The notes beneath the pieces are model-generated. The model made no database searches, was not told the DNA's origin, and saw nothing but the letters and a program-made list of their open reading frames with translations. A program made the position numbers and the translations under genes. DNA of 64,000 bases. Source: Serilophus lunatus (Eukaryota; Chordata; Aves; Passeriformes; Eurylaimidae). Positions 20,201 to 34,897 of the stretch are shown piece after piece (within the stretch, counting starts at the first letter, position 1; each line of letters begins with the position of its first letter). The stretch lies in NCBI GenBank assembly GCA_013399895.1, contig VXBA01005361.1, positions 4,938-68,937 on the forward strand. Reading direction: 5' to 3'.

Positions 20201-23200
20201 CCCAATGTTTAAACAATGAGTAAGATACAAACAGACTGGATCCCCTTGGATCAGAACTGTGAGCACAGCAATGTTTGAACTCCAGGCTCCAGATAAAAAA
20301 AAAGTAAATAACTCATAAAAGGAAGTGCAAACAGTAGGGAAATCTTGTTTCCATCTGCCAAGCTGCCTAAGGGACAGTCAGACTGGGAAGAATAGTCAGT
20401 GTTGGGTGGGATTTGAGGACATCCAACACACGTGAAGTGTGTGATCCCCACCTGGTTGTTCTGCATCTTCACGACCTGAGCCACAAACGTGTACAGACAC
20501 CAAAGTTTCAGAGGGCTCAGAGACCCAGGGCTTTGCTGTCGCTTCTACCTCCTGATTATTGCCATGATGAGATACAGCACAAAGCTGAGACTCCTTTAGG
20601 AAGCCCTGCTCTCCCTGCCACGGAATGAAGGAGCAGTGCTGTTGATCTGAGGCAGTTTTCCAGTAGTTTATCAAGGAAACACCTTCATAACTCAGGTAAC
20701 TGTGACCAGTTATCTCTGGAATGGGCAGGTCAAGCATGGCCATTTAAAATCATGCTTATTATGGACATGCTATGCCAGCTAAAGTTGTCTTTGTAGGAAG
20801 AAACCAAGTCTGTAAAATGGAATTTAAACATTATTTAAGAGCGAGGGCTCTGTAAACAAGGTGTAGTTCAGAATTCCTTGCATGAACAAGAAGGAGATAG
20901 TCCATAAAGACTTTCTACATTATCCTAAGGATTGAAAAACACAAGCATATTTACCCTGATCATGAGTGTGGTCACTGAGAGAAATGGCTGTTGTGTTAAT
21001 GGGTATTATTATTAATATTTTACTATGAACATATTAATAAGATCTTATAAACTCCAGGAGCAAATTCAAGAGGTTGGCACAGGACAGAACTGGTTGGTCA
21101 GGACTTTTCTGAGCAGTACAACCAGTCCTCAGAGGCTGAAAATCACCTCCCCTGTGGAAAGGGTGGCATTTTGTGTTGCACTTCGCTTGGGAAGGGATGG
21201 ACTAATACAAAGCTGCTGTATTGGTCTTCACTGCAGTGTTTAACTCCAGGCTAAGCTGGAAGTGCTTGATCTTCACTGAGCTTTAACCCAGAATTCTTCT
21301 GCACATTTACTGCCACAAAACACTGTGTGTTTCTGCAAGGTTTCCACACGTGATAAAATTTATAACAAGCTCCCATTCCTTTTTTTCTCATATAAATCCA
21401 GAGCAGAGGTGTGTGGCCAGACAATATGGGTGGCTGTGTCTGAGTATGAACAACCCTGTCATTGCACTGCAGCAGGTTATGAAACCTACAATTTATGGCA
21501 TGATTGGATTTTGGATCACAAGGGAAGAAGTTGATTAACAGTCAAATCACAACGACATGTTGGTATTCAGCTGTGTAAAACAAGAGATATGACCATGCAA
21601 ATCATATAATTGAATGTCTCAGAAAAATAAAGCATATAAACATCCTATTTCTCATATCTTTTCCCTGACAATAGCAGGTAGAAATTAGACACATAATTTA
21701 GTGACCCAAAATGTATTTGCTTTCAACATTTATCGTGTTTCATAAAAGTGATTTTCATCCTGCTGTGTCCTGAAACACTGGAGACAAAGGATGTTTGAAT
21801 TAGCACTTTCAACCTGTCACAGATGGAAAACTCCATCTGTAAGTGAATATATTCCATTCATTGTGTTGCAGTCACAGAGTCCTGTAGGAGAATCACAATT
21901 CCACAAAATGCCTGTAGGGCTCTGGATTATCTGTTTGGGGCCTGGATTAGAGAGAGCACTTGTAACCAGAGAGCTCCCTGCTGGATACACCCCTGAGAGG
22001 GCTCATGTGGGTGCCTTTGAAGGTGCTTAAGGTCTGGAATAATTGACTTACTTCTAGATATGATTGTGTGAGTTTAACGTCCAGGCTGCCCAGAACAACG
22101 GGACAAAACCTCCTGCTTTGTCACACAATTGTCCACCTGGGGTGGACAGAGGACCACGTGTGCTGATCCACAGAACTGAATCCTTTGGGGAATGGTGGTG
22201 GAATTATGCTGGGAACAGACAGTCTGCAGGACACCTGTGCTTTGTATTTGCATCTTGCTTGTGTTCATATGACTTGCAAGGTGCTGTCAGGGAGTGTCAG
22301 ATAAAGGACATAATTTTGTCAGATAATCTTGGGGTCAGATAAAGGGATGTTCATTACATTTGACAGGCCACAGCCATGTAATGCCATCTGAACATCATTA
22401 CTTATGTTACCAATGGCAGAAAACATAATTCAGATATCAATTTCTGTGCTTCCTCCTAAAGAACGTTACAGTTTAAACACAAATGCTTTCCTTACTCTTT
22501 TACCAGATCCTAGAGGTCTTTTTTTTTCATTCTTTTTTCCTGAGAACTGCTACTTTAGCTTTCTTTTCTCCTTGAGGCATGTGTTTTCCAATTGCTTTGG
22601 CTTGCCAACACAAAAACACATCTTGCCTTTGCAAAAAATATTTTCCTAGAACTTTTGAATTGTGGTATAAATAGCCATATATTTCTGTCTTAATAACACA
22701 ATTATTCTCATTCCTAATCTTATAATGGCCTATAATAGCTACTGTCTTGCCTCAGCCTTTCCTAGGGCAGGAACTGTTTTCAAATGCAGTTGTAGAGCAG
22801 CAAAGTAAAATCTCATTCCTGCTGGAGTCCCTGACGCTGTTTTCATGCAAATATTGTGGCAGCATGTCTAATTTTTTAAGTCACTCAGTGGAAAGTCTTA
22901 CAGGTCCCAAATTAGCAGAAGTTTTGTAAAGTTCATTTTACTAATCTACGGAATTTATAACAAAGGTGTTGAAATCCCTTACGCTTTTGCTGACTCACTT
23001 CCCCCTGGGATGGCTGGTGACCTCAGAAATACCCTCACACAAGTTCAGGGCACACAGTTGCCATCCTGTAGCATAAAGAACATACTGAACTCTCAACTCT
23101 GGTTCATCCTAGCATTTTTTGCCTAATGTATCTCGCTGCTCTGCAAACCCCCAAGTCTATTTCCAAGGCACTTTCTTTTACAATCTGCCCTGAGTCTGAC

Positions 23201-26200
23201 GTGAAGTTAGCAATGCTAAATACCATTATTTACAAAATATCTGTACCACCGTGAATTCATCTGGCTAACAGAAGTTAAATGGTTACATATTAAAAAGATT
23301 TTATAAGTGTGATATGCCACAGTAAACATTAGTAAAAGTTGTTCTAAAACTATTTCTGTCTTTTGGTGGGAAACAAATTATTGAGGCTTGAAGGGGAAGA
23401 CTCTTAGTAAAAGGAAGGAGAATTAGACATGCTGAGGTTTTAAAGGAACTCTGCTTTGCTGATTAAGTGCTTTTTACAGAAATGCAACTAATGTTTCCTT
23501 CTTTTATAATTCTTAAATCAGGCCCAAGTGCCAGTAAGTGACTTTCTTTGCTGTGCGTGGAGGGTTATTTTTAGTCACAAGAAGGGTATAGACAGCAGGC
23601 TGAAAATCAAGCTGTCTGCCTGCCACACAAACTACCACACACTTGAACTCTTGGTGTCAACTCATTCATCTCACTGGGGCTCAGCTCAGTTTTCCATCAG
23701 AAACAACTTTTCAGGAGCCATGTACCAAGGCTTGTAAGCTGCCTGACATCCAAATCTGTGCTTACTTTTTTTGAAAGCGTGGGTTTTAAGGCTCCGAGAT
23801 TTTACTAGGGTGGAATTTTGCAGTACTTTGAGGCTCACAGTGGAGCTGGAATTCCATCTTGGCTGTAAACCTGCTGCCAATCTCACTGCAGAGCTGCTTG
23901 GCAAGTGGTGTTTTATCCTGTGGAAGTCTGATGAGAGGTGAGCACAACCACCTCACTGCCCTTTTAGAACCAAAATATGAGCCCTGATGTGTGACAGATA
24001 AAATAGTTCAAACCAAGTCTCTACCAAATGTATGACATCACCAGATGACAACCTGGTAAGCAGGTGGCAAATGACAGAATTAGATTTTTTTGATGCTTGC
24101 TGGGCTGTTTGGGCAGATTTTCTCTAGATCAAGAGATCCCAGAGACCCAGCTTTTAAATGAATGATTTTCCTTTCCTCTTGAAGGCATTTGTGTCCACCA
24201 AAGTGCTGTTTACCAATCCAGAGTTTATGCTGAGCCATTGCTTTTCCCTCCTGTTCCCATCTTGTTGAATCAACACACCATCAGAGAAAGCAGTTGTGGG
24301 ATGGTCACCCTGAAGTGTTTGTGACACTATTAAGGAACAGAACATTCTCTCTCGTGTCATCTGGCTTTCAGCAGCATTGAAAGATGGAATCAGTTAATGC
24401 TCAGGCTCCCTGAGATCCATACATGAGCTCTGGTAAATGTGCTGCTTGGTTCAAATTAAGTGCAACTCCCCCCTGAAAATGAGACTGCACACAGTGCTGC
24501 TGCTTCAGGAGAGCTGGGCTTTGCTCATAGCAGCTGACCTGCTGCAAAAATGAGATTTTTCACTCCTTCTCATACTGTGAAGTTAACACAGGTCCAAGTG
24601 AGTGAACTGCTGATTACAGTTCATCTCCTGAAACTACGAACAGAACTGTTTGCTGGGTTTCAGTCCATCATACCTACACAAAGTCACTGTAAGTGAGTTG
24701 GGTCACCAAGGACATCCATCGCACAGCACAGATGAATTTGAGGGCCTGGTCTGACCTCTAGAACTTTTTCATTTGGGACACGTGCAAGGAACCTGGCAGA
24801 CTCTTATCTTGTGTTGCAGAACCCAAGCTAGTCCTTGCCAGGCTTGTACTTGGCAAAAAATAATGTTTCTGCAATGTCTGTAGTCAGTGTATCTTCTTAT
24901 ACACTTAAATATATGTGGCTATTGTCCTCAAACACCCGATAAAGTCATTCCCATATGTCAGTCCTTGTGTTCACTACAGAAGCCATACAAAGGAGATACC
25001 TAGAGATTCTGGGACTAATCTTGGGATGTGGCAGTGCTGGATGCTCCCTGTGTTAGCAGCAGGGTTATCCAGTGGCAGCCTGGTGGCACTGATGTGTATT
25101 AATGGCAAGTCTTGTGATTGCAAACTCTTAACACAACTCACTGCAAGACTGGAGCACGATTGCATCAATCCCTGCAATGGGTGTCCAGCCCCTGGGGAGA
25201 GCACTGTCTGATGAAAAATGACTCGTGGTTGGATCTGAATACTGGGAATAAAGAAAACAGCAAGCTGACTATTATGCAAGGCCCATATACTTTCCTCACA
25301 CACTTTCACAAAAATGCCACATTTCTGACACCTTTCCAGCAGGCTATTTAGAGGCACCACGGTCTAGGCAGGCAGGATGAGGGACTACAAATTAGAATGC
25401 TGAGTTCTGTTCCCCATTCTGACATGCTCTTGACACCTCAGTTACTCACTACACCTATTTGCAAAAAGGAATGAAGCCACTTACATACCACTTACTTTGA
25501 TGTTAATAGAGAATCACACTGTTATTTAAGACCTATTATGTCTTATAATTCTTTGAATAATCCCTTAAAGTTACCCTTTAAAAATAATTTTGAAATTATT
25601 ATGTATTCACAGCAATAGTAGCTTCTATCTAAATGCAAATTCACTCCTCTATCCTATTAAGTATCTATAATGCATATTTAAAATCTCTATAACCCTCCCT
25701 AGTCCATAAGGAATATTCTGGTCTTATAGGTGAGCAGCAGGAATTTGAAAAGGCTCTCTAATGCACACTCATGGTCTGTGTCCAGGCTGCAGCAAACTGG
25801 AAAGGAGCAGGAAATGTGGATTAAAGTAAAACTGCTTTTAAGGACAGGATTTAGGTGTTCATTCAACCCCTTTAACTTCGAACCAGCTGTAATGACAGAG
25901 GCTGAGATTCTGAATGACAGAAAAGCCCACTCTGTGATGTCTGATAAAATGGGGGGCTTGTATTTGTTCATGTATCACCAATTCTGGGGGGGCTGAGAAC
26001 CATCATTTGTTTACATTGTGGAGAAATCATTCTATCAATTAAAACGTGACAGGTATTCACACAACACTAATTCCCTGCTTCTGCCTTCCATTATTTCTGA
26101 TATTACACAGTCAAGTGATACTGAATCAGAACAGAGATGAAATAAACCCATGCTCTGTTAATCAAATTCTTCTCATGTAAGTCCACAGATATTTTTATGG

Positions 26201-28414
26201 ATGGCAAATTAAAGTATCCAAAAGTATGCCAAAAACTCAGTTAGGAATTGCTGAACTGAATCAGCCACCAGGTAGTTCTAATTTGGTGACTTGTATTCCA
26301 GTGTGACCTTTTCTCCTGCTTCAAAGGAAAATGGGAAAAATGAATGCCAGATGTTGCATTTCTGCAAAAGCTTCTGTCTTTGGTGGAATGGGAACCATGG
26401 CTGTGGGAATTTAAGTGTGAAAAGCCAAGAAAAAGGCCTCAAATTACTGGGTTTGAGCTCATTCTCAAGAGGTAAAATTAAGTTTCAAAGGGAAAAAACC
26501 CTCCCCTTGCTGCCAGCTCTGAAGCCATGGATTCAGCAGGACAAAGATGCCCCTTCCAACCACGTCACACAACCCAAGATGGGTTTTGGAACTGTGGCCT
26601 GATTTCTGTCATTTCTCAAGTAAGAAGTTTAGGGTTAGGAAGGACCTGGAGCTCACCCTTGGAATTTAGACTTCTGCATGGAGCATCCGTGGAGATAATC
26701 TCACCAGTGTTTTTTCCCCATATCAGAATTTCAAGGTAAACTCAACTGTTTAGTCTCTGTCCCATTGCTGCCAAGTTAAATAATGTCAATGTACATCAAT
26801 AACTTAAAGATATGTACTTCACTACTTACATGGTAGTGACAACATCTGTTTGTACCACAGGATGCTGAAGTCTGGCTGCTAACTGCAATGTGAAACGCAC
26901 AGTTCAGAGGTGGCACCTGCATTACATCCTGTGAGGCAGCATGTACTCAGAACTAATTATCAGTGAAAAAAGGAGGGAGAGGATACCACCTTATTTCATA
27001 AGGAAAAGAGGAGTCTGCTGTATCTTATCATTGTACAGCCAAAACAAAAAGGAGGTGCCAAAGCATGAGCTTCCCTCAGAGACACTCCACTATCTGTCTG
27101 TGCCACTGAACAGAGGGGCCCAGTGCCAGTGGGGTCTGGCTGTGGTGAACAATATTTTGGTGGCATTATCAGGACATGAAGTTCTGTGGAAGCCAAGGGG
27201 GTTCATCATTTACTACCTGTATTTGGGAGAAGGATTTCCAGTAGCAGTCAGTTTGTATTGACAATAACGCCAGCTCTCCAGGAAGGAGTGAAATGTCGCT
27301 GCATCAAATGCACTGGGAAATAACAGCAGACACAGAAGAATGAGTATTTTAAAACTGGCTAGGAATGGTGTTATCATTAATTTTAGGTTATTTTTTCAGA
27401 CAACCTTCCTTTTATGAAACTAGTGCTGCCATGGTTGCAACCATAAGAAGAGGTGAAAGGGACAAAAAGGACTTTTAGCCCACACAGAATAATTTTGTAC
27501 AGTGAAACTGCTGCCTCTCTTCAGCAATTCTCTCCTCTTTCTGCTGTGCTGATCATTAATATCAAGTACATCCTCAACACAAACTTTCTGATGATCCGAA
27601 AGTAAATTCCTCCTTCTGTTGAAATTCAGAAAATTGCAGAGGACTTTGAAAGCAAACCCTACATGAATCATCTTCTGGTCAGACTTCATGCAGTGTTTTG
27701 GAGCTTCTTTCAAGGCTAGAAAGTCTGACACAGCATGTTTCTTCAGTCTGAGTTGCTGAACTTAGGGAAAGAATGATCACCTGTGAAATAAATCCCAGAA
27801 GGGCTCCTTGAAGGGCTCCTAGAGAGACATTCAACAAAGTGTTTCTGAAGTTTTCGGAATTTGTTCCCTCCGTCCCTGTGTGGTGCAGCCAGGTGGTCAC
27901 AGCTGCACTTCCAGCCTTTGGTCTCCTTTACCCTTCCTGGCTCACAAACATTGATTTGCTTTTCACATGGCTTCCAGAAAAGAGACAATATTCAGGAGGA
28001 AGAGAAGTAAGTGGAGAAAAAAGTGGGAAAGAGGAGAGACAATTGTGAGGAATTTTGTGCAACTTACCACAAAAGTACAGGACATACCCCTTACTCCTCT
28101 TCTAGGGTCTTCCCTAGTTTTGAGAGATTTGTATAAATGGGAGAGAGGCCTGTCAGGAAGATTAAGGTGACTTTAAGACTTACCCTAAATTCTGGGGTAT
28201 ATTTGCCTTCAAAGTCCCAAAAAATAGAACTTCATGGAAAAATATAGTTCATGATATATGGTGTTTCAGTATTCCTTATTTTTTAATTAAAGTTCTTTTC
28301 CTTTATCATGTTCCATTATTTCCAGTTACATTTGCAAACACAGCCTCGTATCCTTCCCCATGTGAAAGCCCTCTAACTCCTAACACACAACAGTTGGTTA
28401 TTGTACTTCATTCT
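14210..28414. other. Intergenic region upstream of TSEN2, no gene recognised
   Basis: About 14 kb of moderately AT-rich unique sequence. Open frames are all short and none reads like a known protein. Poly-T runs occur near 18866-18887. I see no RNA gene. Unannotated lncRNA exons or enhancers could be present but cannot be called from one sequence. Confidence 0.5.
20184..20225. repeat. Short direct duplication, 25-bp period
   Basis: TTAAACAATGAGTAAGA occurs at 20184-20200 and again at 20209-20225. Confidence 0.85.
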
Positions 28415-28792
28415 CACAAGATGGGAGAGCTGGGAGAAGAGAAGCTCCAAGGAGACCTTAAAGCCCCTTCCAGAGCCTAAAGGGGCTCCAGAAGAGCTGG
28501 AGAGGGACTTTGGGCAAAGGATGGAGGAACAGGACACAGGGAATGGCTTCCCACTGCCAGAGGGCAGGGATGGATGGGATATTGGGGAGGAGTTCCTGGC
28601 TGTGAGGGTGGGCAGGCCCTGGCACAGGGTGCCCAGAGAAGCTGTGGCTGCCCCATCCCTGGGGGTGTCCAAGGCCAGGCTGGAGCCCCCTGGGACAGCG
28701 GGAGGTGTCCCTGCCCACAGGAGGGGGTGGAACTGAAGAGGCTTTGAGGTCCCTTCCAAGCCAAACCCTCCTGTGATTCAGTGATTCCCATC
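28415..28792 (+). mobile_element. CR1 LINE 3' end, sense on plus strand
   Basis: Recognised by the typical avian CR1 tail: GAGAGGGACTTTGGGCAA, then GCCCAGAGAAGCTGTGGCTG near 28630, CCATCCCTGGGGGTGTCCAAGG-like sequence, GGAGGTGTCCCTGCCCA, and terminal GTGATTCAGTGATTC octamer-like repeats at about 28772-28788. It is 5'-truncated, as most CR1 copies are. The 111-codon open frame here is part of the element and not a host gene. Confidence 0.9.
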
Positions 28793-29985
28793 ACTTTGAA
28801 GACACGGGAAGGCCACCTGGGACAAGTGTACAACTAGCAAGTCTTCCCATTTTGGAGCTGCACCAAAACTCTGCTGTTCCTGAACTTCCTGAGATTTTAC
28901 CTGGTACTGAGATGAGGTGAAACTTTTGCTGTCTTTTTCAAACACAGCCCTATTGCAGCCCTGTGAGGTCCCGTTGCATCAACATGAGGTTTCAAAATAT
29001 AGTAAAACCAATTATGTATTTATTTAGTGCTGATATCTCAGAGAGCAGCAGCATTCCTGACAGCAAGAGGATTCCAAGCATCTGTCCTTAGCTTTCCAGT
29101 GACCCTAGGGAAGCAACCCATAATCCACATATTTTAATTGCCACAGGGCTTTGTGGGCTGTGGAGGGGTGGGAATGTGGGCAAGAATATTTCTGAATCTA
29201 CAATTAATCCTACTTGTTGTACGAGTGTGATTTATGTGACAGCCTTGTCATTGTGGGGATAAAGGAGCTGTTATACAGAGATGGGGAGGTCTGTAATTTG
29301 AAGGAATACAGAGCAATTTCTCTGTGTTTAATAAACCAGACATATTGGAAAGGCTCTCATAAAGTACAGTACCATGCTGCCAAGAATGATCCCTTAGTTT
29401 TCTGCAGCCTGAGGATTATTCCAAGAGTGTCCCTTGAGTTTTTGGCTCCCGAGATCAGGATTCACCAAGAATGTGAATTAAAGACTGCAGCACAGCTCAA
29501 AGCTGGAGGATTCCAGGTCTTCTGACAATGGATCTAGCAGAAGCAGGACATGCCCTCTCAACTCTCCTCCTTCCCAGAGCACCCAAAGGAGCACCAAAAG
29601 GAAGGGACAAACTGTTTTTATCCACTCTGGCATGAGCAGATAAAGTAAAACCTGGATACGATTTCATGCACATTCCCTTTTGAAACTTTGAAACAGTCTC
29701 TCTGAAACTTAGTCATCCTTTGATATGGTACTGGATATTTTAAAGTTTTCCTGTGCCAACTCTTCAGCTTCCTCCAGGATGACACTGCATCAACAAGTGC
29801 TCTGTGTTCCATTTCAGAATAAGTGAGGGCACTGAAAAAAATCAGTATTTTTCTGTCATAGATGTTTAAAGATGCTGCCCCACACACATCATGTGACCCA
29901 GCCCTGGTGCTCCTGCACAAGTGTGTCATCTGACAGGCATGTTGGCTTTGCCTCCTTTGCTTCCTCTTTTTCCACCCTGATGCCA

Positions 29986-30008
29986 TGCTGAGTCACCCAC
30001 GTGGTGAC
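29986..30008. promoter_or_regulatory. Candidate AP-1/MARE half-site plus E-box cluster
   Basis: TGCTGAGTCA at 29986-29995 is an AP-1 core with a Maf-type TGC extension. Two bases later comes a perfect CACGTG E-box (29998-30003), followed by GTGAC. The pair forms an almost perfect inverted repeat around the E-box. Function is inferred from motifs alone. Confidence 0.3.
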
Positions 30009-33000
30009 AAGACACAGCACATTGTTAGTCAACAGGTTTCACTTACATAAGTGCTTGTAAAAGATTAATTTCTAAGTGCAGTACTTGGCATGGGTCAGTT
30101 GCAATAGGTAATCCCCTTCCCTGCTTAGTCAGAATGCAGCGATTTCTTTGCCTGTATTGTTGAGAAGAATAAGGTGACTTGTATTCTCTATTTTTTAACT
30201 GCTGGGTAAAATGTAAAGAAGAGATTTGTCCTTTGTTCCCACAGCCAGCATCCTGCCATCCCCACTGATTGCCTGGGAGTTCAGGCTCTAGTCAAGTTAC
30301 TAATTTGGGTGCAAAGCTACCCTTAACACAGTTGCATACAAATAGCTATCGTTTGCTAAGATGAGAAATTATTCCAGTTTTCCTCCTGTGAAAGCTTAAA
30401 AATTGCCCTAGAAATTAACTGGCCAATATATAATTATGTATAATCATCAGCAGCAGCAGCTTCTAATGTGCAGAATTTCAGAGATCAGATTCAGTGCTGG
30501 TGTAAATGTCTGTAGCTCCCATGAGAGAAGTTCACCACTGGCTGTGCTCTTTACAAAATGTTTCAGAAACAGTACTATGTTAAACTCCAGTAATTCCAGA
30601 ATTTAATTCTAATGTTCAAAAATAAGCTAAGGCTGGCACTAGTGAACCTTGCATCTTGAAGCAGGTGTTATTTGCTTCAAAAAAATGTTATGTCCCTTGA
30701 AAAATACATTGGAATTGGATACAAACCAAAAGAATCTCCACATCAGCAAAACTATTGGCTAGTGCAGAAGCTGTATGGATTGCACAGCACCCTACAGAAA
30801 ACAAATTTTATTCCTGTTCATATAGGAAAGGACCCAGGCAGTTTGGTTTTGGTTGGCTCAGCACAGATCAGGAGTGAAGGGTTACAAATCCTGAATAGCT
30901 TGTGCCCTACAGGTGGCTTTCCAGGCTGGGGTCTGCACAGAGTGACTTCTCAAACAGGGACTGACAGTCTTGCTGCTGAATGCCACTGTTGTGTAGGTAA
31001 ATAGACTCAATCCTCCAGAGGTTTGATCTCTCTCATATGTATAAACAGAGGAAGGAATAAATGGGTAAGACAAAAACCGAGTAGGATTCTTCCATAAATC
31101 CAGCCATTCTTTGCAAAGTCTTGGGGGAATATGACAGAAGCAGCAGCTCAGACAGATTGTAGATCCTACTGGCTGAATTTCTTAGAGCTACTACTTGGGA
31201 AAATAAAACAAAAATTCTTTCTGCCAAATATCCCAGGCTCCTGGACAGTTGGGTGGTAGAACCAGGGTGTTAAATCTGGAGTACTAAATATCCAGAATTT
31301 CTCTGTCAAAGATGTGGCTGCCAGTCACAAAAGAAAACAAGAGAACTCTGTGTCCATGTGGAGCCATTTCCAGGACTAGGCTGAAAATATTCCCATCCTT
31401 TTGGAAAACATGCTGGTCAATGCTGCTCAGACCATGGGCCCAAGGACAAATTCTTTGACGTGAGGGACACTCAGAGCATCAACTACAGGAAAGGATGTTC
31501 CCTCAGAGGTGGTGTGGGTGGCATAAGATGCTTAGAATGAGTTGAATTAGGAAAAATACCAAATCTTTCATGAAGTAAATTACACTGTTCTCATCCTCAT
31601 GAACAGAACAGCCAAAAATTCAATGGTACTCACTCTTCAATGTCTGGAAAGGTTTCTCCTGTTCGAGGCAGGCATCAAACGAAAAGAGTTAATGACCAGC
31701 CCCCCAAAATTCACAGGCCTCCAAGAACAGGAGGCAGGAGTAGAAGCCCAGGGAACAGAGCAGCTTAGCCCATTTAAGAAGTTTGCAACTGAGTGAAAAT
31801 GAGGAGTCAAAAGTCAAGACAATTAGCTGCCGGGAGTTGGTAGAAATTTAAGTTCCGACACTTTCTTGATCAGCATTTTTTAAAAGCTGTTTCTCCCAGT
31901 ACTGCTGAGATTTCAGGAGGATGACAGCAATTCTTCACAGTGGGACTCTGGTTGCAGATCTGTCTTAAACCACCCCAGAAGGAGTGATTTCCCACTGTCC
32001 TCCCTGAGAGCTGGCACGTTGTCCCTCCTGTGTGAGCTCAGGCTCTGCTGTCCCTTCCTCTGCTGCCTTTTCTCATTGTGAGCAACCAGCCAAGGCCACT
32101 GCTCATTAATCTCCACTGACTAATGTGTGGGGAAAGGAGGTGCACAAAGCCCCTCTCTGTACACAGGGAGCGCACAGGGAATTCTCTGCAGAGCAGTTGT
32201 CCTCTCGGTGGCTGGCCACTGACGGAACATGACTCACAACGACTTCTGCAATCAGCTGAGGATGTTCAGGCAGAACAAACAGCATGTGACCTGAGGCCAA
32301 TTACAGCTGGGAATTCAGATTAAAAATAAAAGAGGAATGAGAACATTTGTCACAGAATACTCCGTCCTTCAAGGAGAAGGAAATTTTCTAATGGGGTATA
32401 AAAACGGCATTTATTTTTATTAGAAGTGCTTCTGTTTCACTCGTTTTTTCTGACCCTGAGAGCAGTTCTCCCTCATGAGTTTGGCTTAAGGAAGCAATCT
32501 GTGAAACAAGACAATGACTGGGAAGAGGGAATATTGTGCCTGTGGGAAGCTGCCTGCTCTTCGCACTTCTGAGCAGAGTAAAACAGCAATTGGGTTGAGA
32601 TTCTTTACAGTAGATACATGTGGAACTGAGATCCTACTGCCAAACAGGGGCGCAACAAGGAGAAAAACTTTACAGGTTTGTTGTCTGGTACAAATGCTTG
32701 GGGAGTGTCCAAGCTGAGTTTTATAAGGGAATGATCTCCTTGGAGCTAATTGTCAGTCAGTTCTCCAGAGATGAAACACTCCCGTGGATACAAGGTCCAG
32801 GTCAATGCCTTGCTCTGAGTGTTCTCCTGGTTTTCCACAGAACTACTGGTGAAGGAAGGTGTGGTGCCATGTAGGTGACAGAGTGTGACACAGCAGATCA
32901 CCTTTTAGAAACAACCATCAGACGTTTTTTGTTTGTTGGTTGTTTTGGGGGGGTTTGTGTTTTTGCTGTTGTTATTTTGGCAATGGCCATTTCTGCACTG

Positions 33001-34868
33001 CTTATTTCAGAATGGGCACAGGACCATGAGCGAGCTCAGTAAGTACAGGGCTGCACAGTGCCATCAGAGCCTAGAAAGAGGCTCTTCCATTCACTCCATC
33101 GGCTTGAGCACAGCATCTGCTCTTCAGTTAATCCCTCACTGACTCCTTCTACACGGCTGGATTCTCCCAGGGCTTTGGTTGGATTCTGCTGCAGTTACAC
33201 ATTTACCCATCCTGTGTTCCCCAACTGGAGCAATAATCAGTTTATAACCAGTACAGCCTGTAAGTCCCAAAGTTCTCTTGCTGATAATTTTGTCATTTCT
33301 TTATCTCCTGGCAGGGACCCAGTGCTGTCAGTTTGGCACAAGCTGGAGCAGTGGCACCCTGCTTGCAGATTGTCACTCCAGTATTTTGTCTATATGCCCA
33401 ATCCTACACAAGCAAGCCAGGGAATTTTGCTAACTCAGCTACAGCACTTTTTTGCAAAGCTCTGTAAACACAAGTTCCCAGAGAAGAAATCCAAGAGCAC
33501 GTTGTGGCAGGGAAAAATATATTTTAAATACATTTAGTGAGAATTACTTAAACAGTTCATCAATCAAGTGACAAACAATAAGTAAGATCTTATTTATAAT
33601 CCCTCTTTGCTTTGGGTATAGTAAAAGGTTAATAGATGGCAGGAAATTAAAATCATATTTTATTTTTCCACCTGCTTCTCTTTATTATATTGTGGCCAAC
33701 GGTGTGTAGTCTCAGAACATTCCATAACAGACCTGAGGCAGTGTGGGAGCAGTAATAAAACATCCTTGTATTTTCTGGGAGCGACTGCAAAAGCTGATGG
33801 GAAGATGGAAGGCTCACTTCAGCTATTGGTTATTGCACACATTTCTCAGGCAGCTGATAACAGGGAAAATAACTGTGCTGAAAAAAACACTTATTCCTTT
33901 AATTTACTTCAGGAACAGATTTCCAAGAGCAGTGAGTCAGAAGGATAGTTTCTTTCTTATAGTTCTCATTTCTTTCTTCACTTAAGTGTTGAAATCAATT
34001 ACTGAAATCAAAGGAGATCTATGGTGGTTATTGGGCTGAAACCATCAACCTCTGCTAAACAAGTCCAATGTGTGTTTTCATCACATTTTCTGTTAGTTGA
34101 AAACAGGAATAACATTGAATACTCTGTAAAATAGAGGATTTGAAGCGAGACTGTATTTAACGTGGTGCCATTAGTCCAGGTAAAATGACAATAATGAAGT
34201 TGTTGGCTCTGAAGGACAGGAGTTCAAAGAAGCATCAAGGAGCACGTGGGACGTCAAGGTCAGATGTCACCATTTAAGGAAAGTGGGGTGAAGGGGCTGG
34301 TGAAGGACCTGAACATCACAGTTAGAGGCAGAAAAATAGAAGGGAGGTGCCAGAAGGGGACGAGAGACCGAGCAATCCTTTCTCCTGTTCCAAGGCAGGA
34401 GCTGAGAGTCTTGAACTTTTCCTGGAAGTAGAAATTGGGTAGAGGTGTCTGAAAGAGTAGCTGCTGTAGAAGAGCATGTGTGTATAGTTTCCTTTTTTAT
34501 TTGAGGTTTATTTGAGGTCAAATGTGCAAAACTGCGTGTAACACTCTGCTGTACAATAGCAGGTGTAGCCCTTCCTCCTGCTCCATCTCCTGCTTTTTAT
34601 GAGCAAATCTGGGAATTGCACATTCACACAGGTAGTTAAACACACAGTCAGACTATTTGCTGTCTCCAAGGTGGGGTTTTGTTGGCAGCTCCAGATCTGA
34701 AAATGCTGCTACCAGTGAAATGGAAAAACCCCAACACTTCGAAGCTACATTAAGGAAACACTCTGATGAAACACAATTAACTTGCAGCTCCTGCTCTCAC
34801 ACGACAGTGGTGAGGACATGCTCTTCATTTCAGTGGCTAAACCTTTGCCAAGGAGAACAGTTTGGACA

Positions 34869-34897
34869 TATATATATATACACATATATATAAATAA
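34869..34897. repeat. (TA)n microsatellite
   Basis: ATATATATATATACACATATATATA-type dinucleotide run, interrupted by ACAC. Confidence 0.85.
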
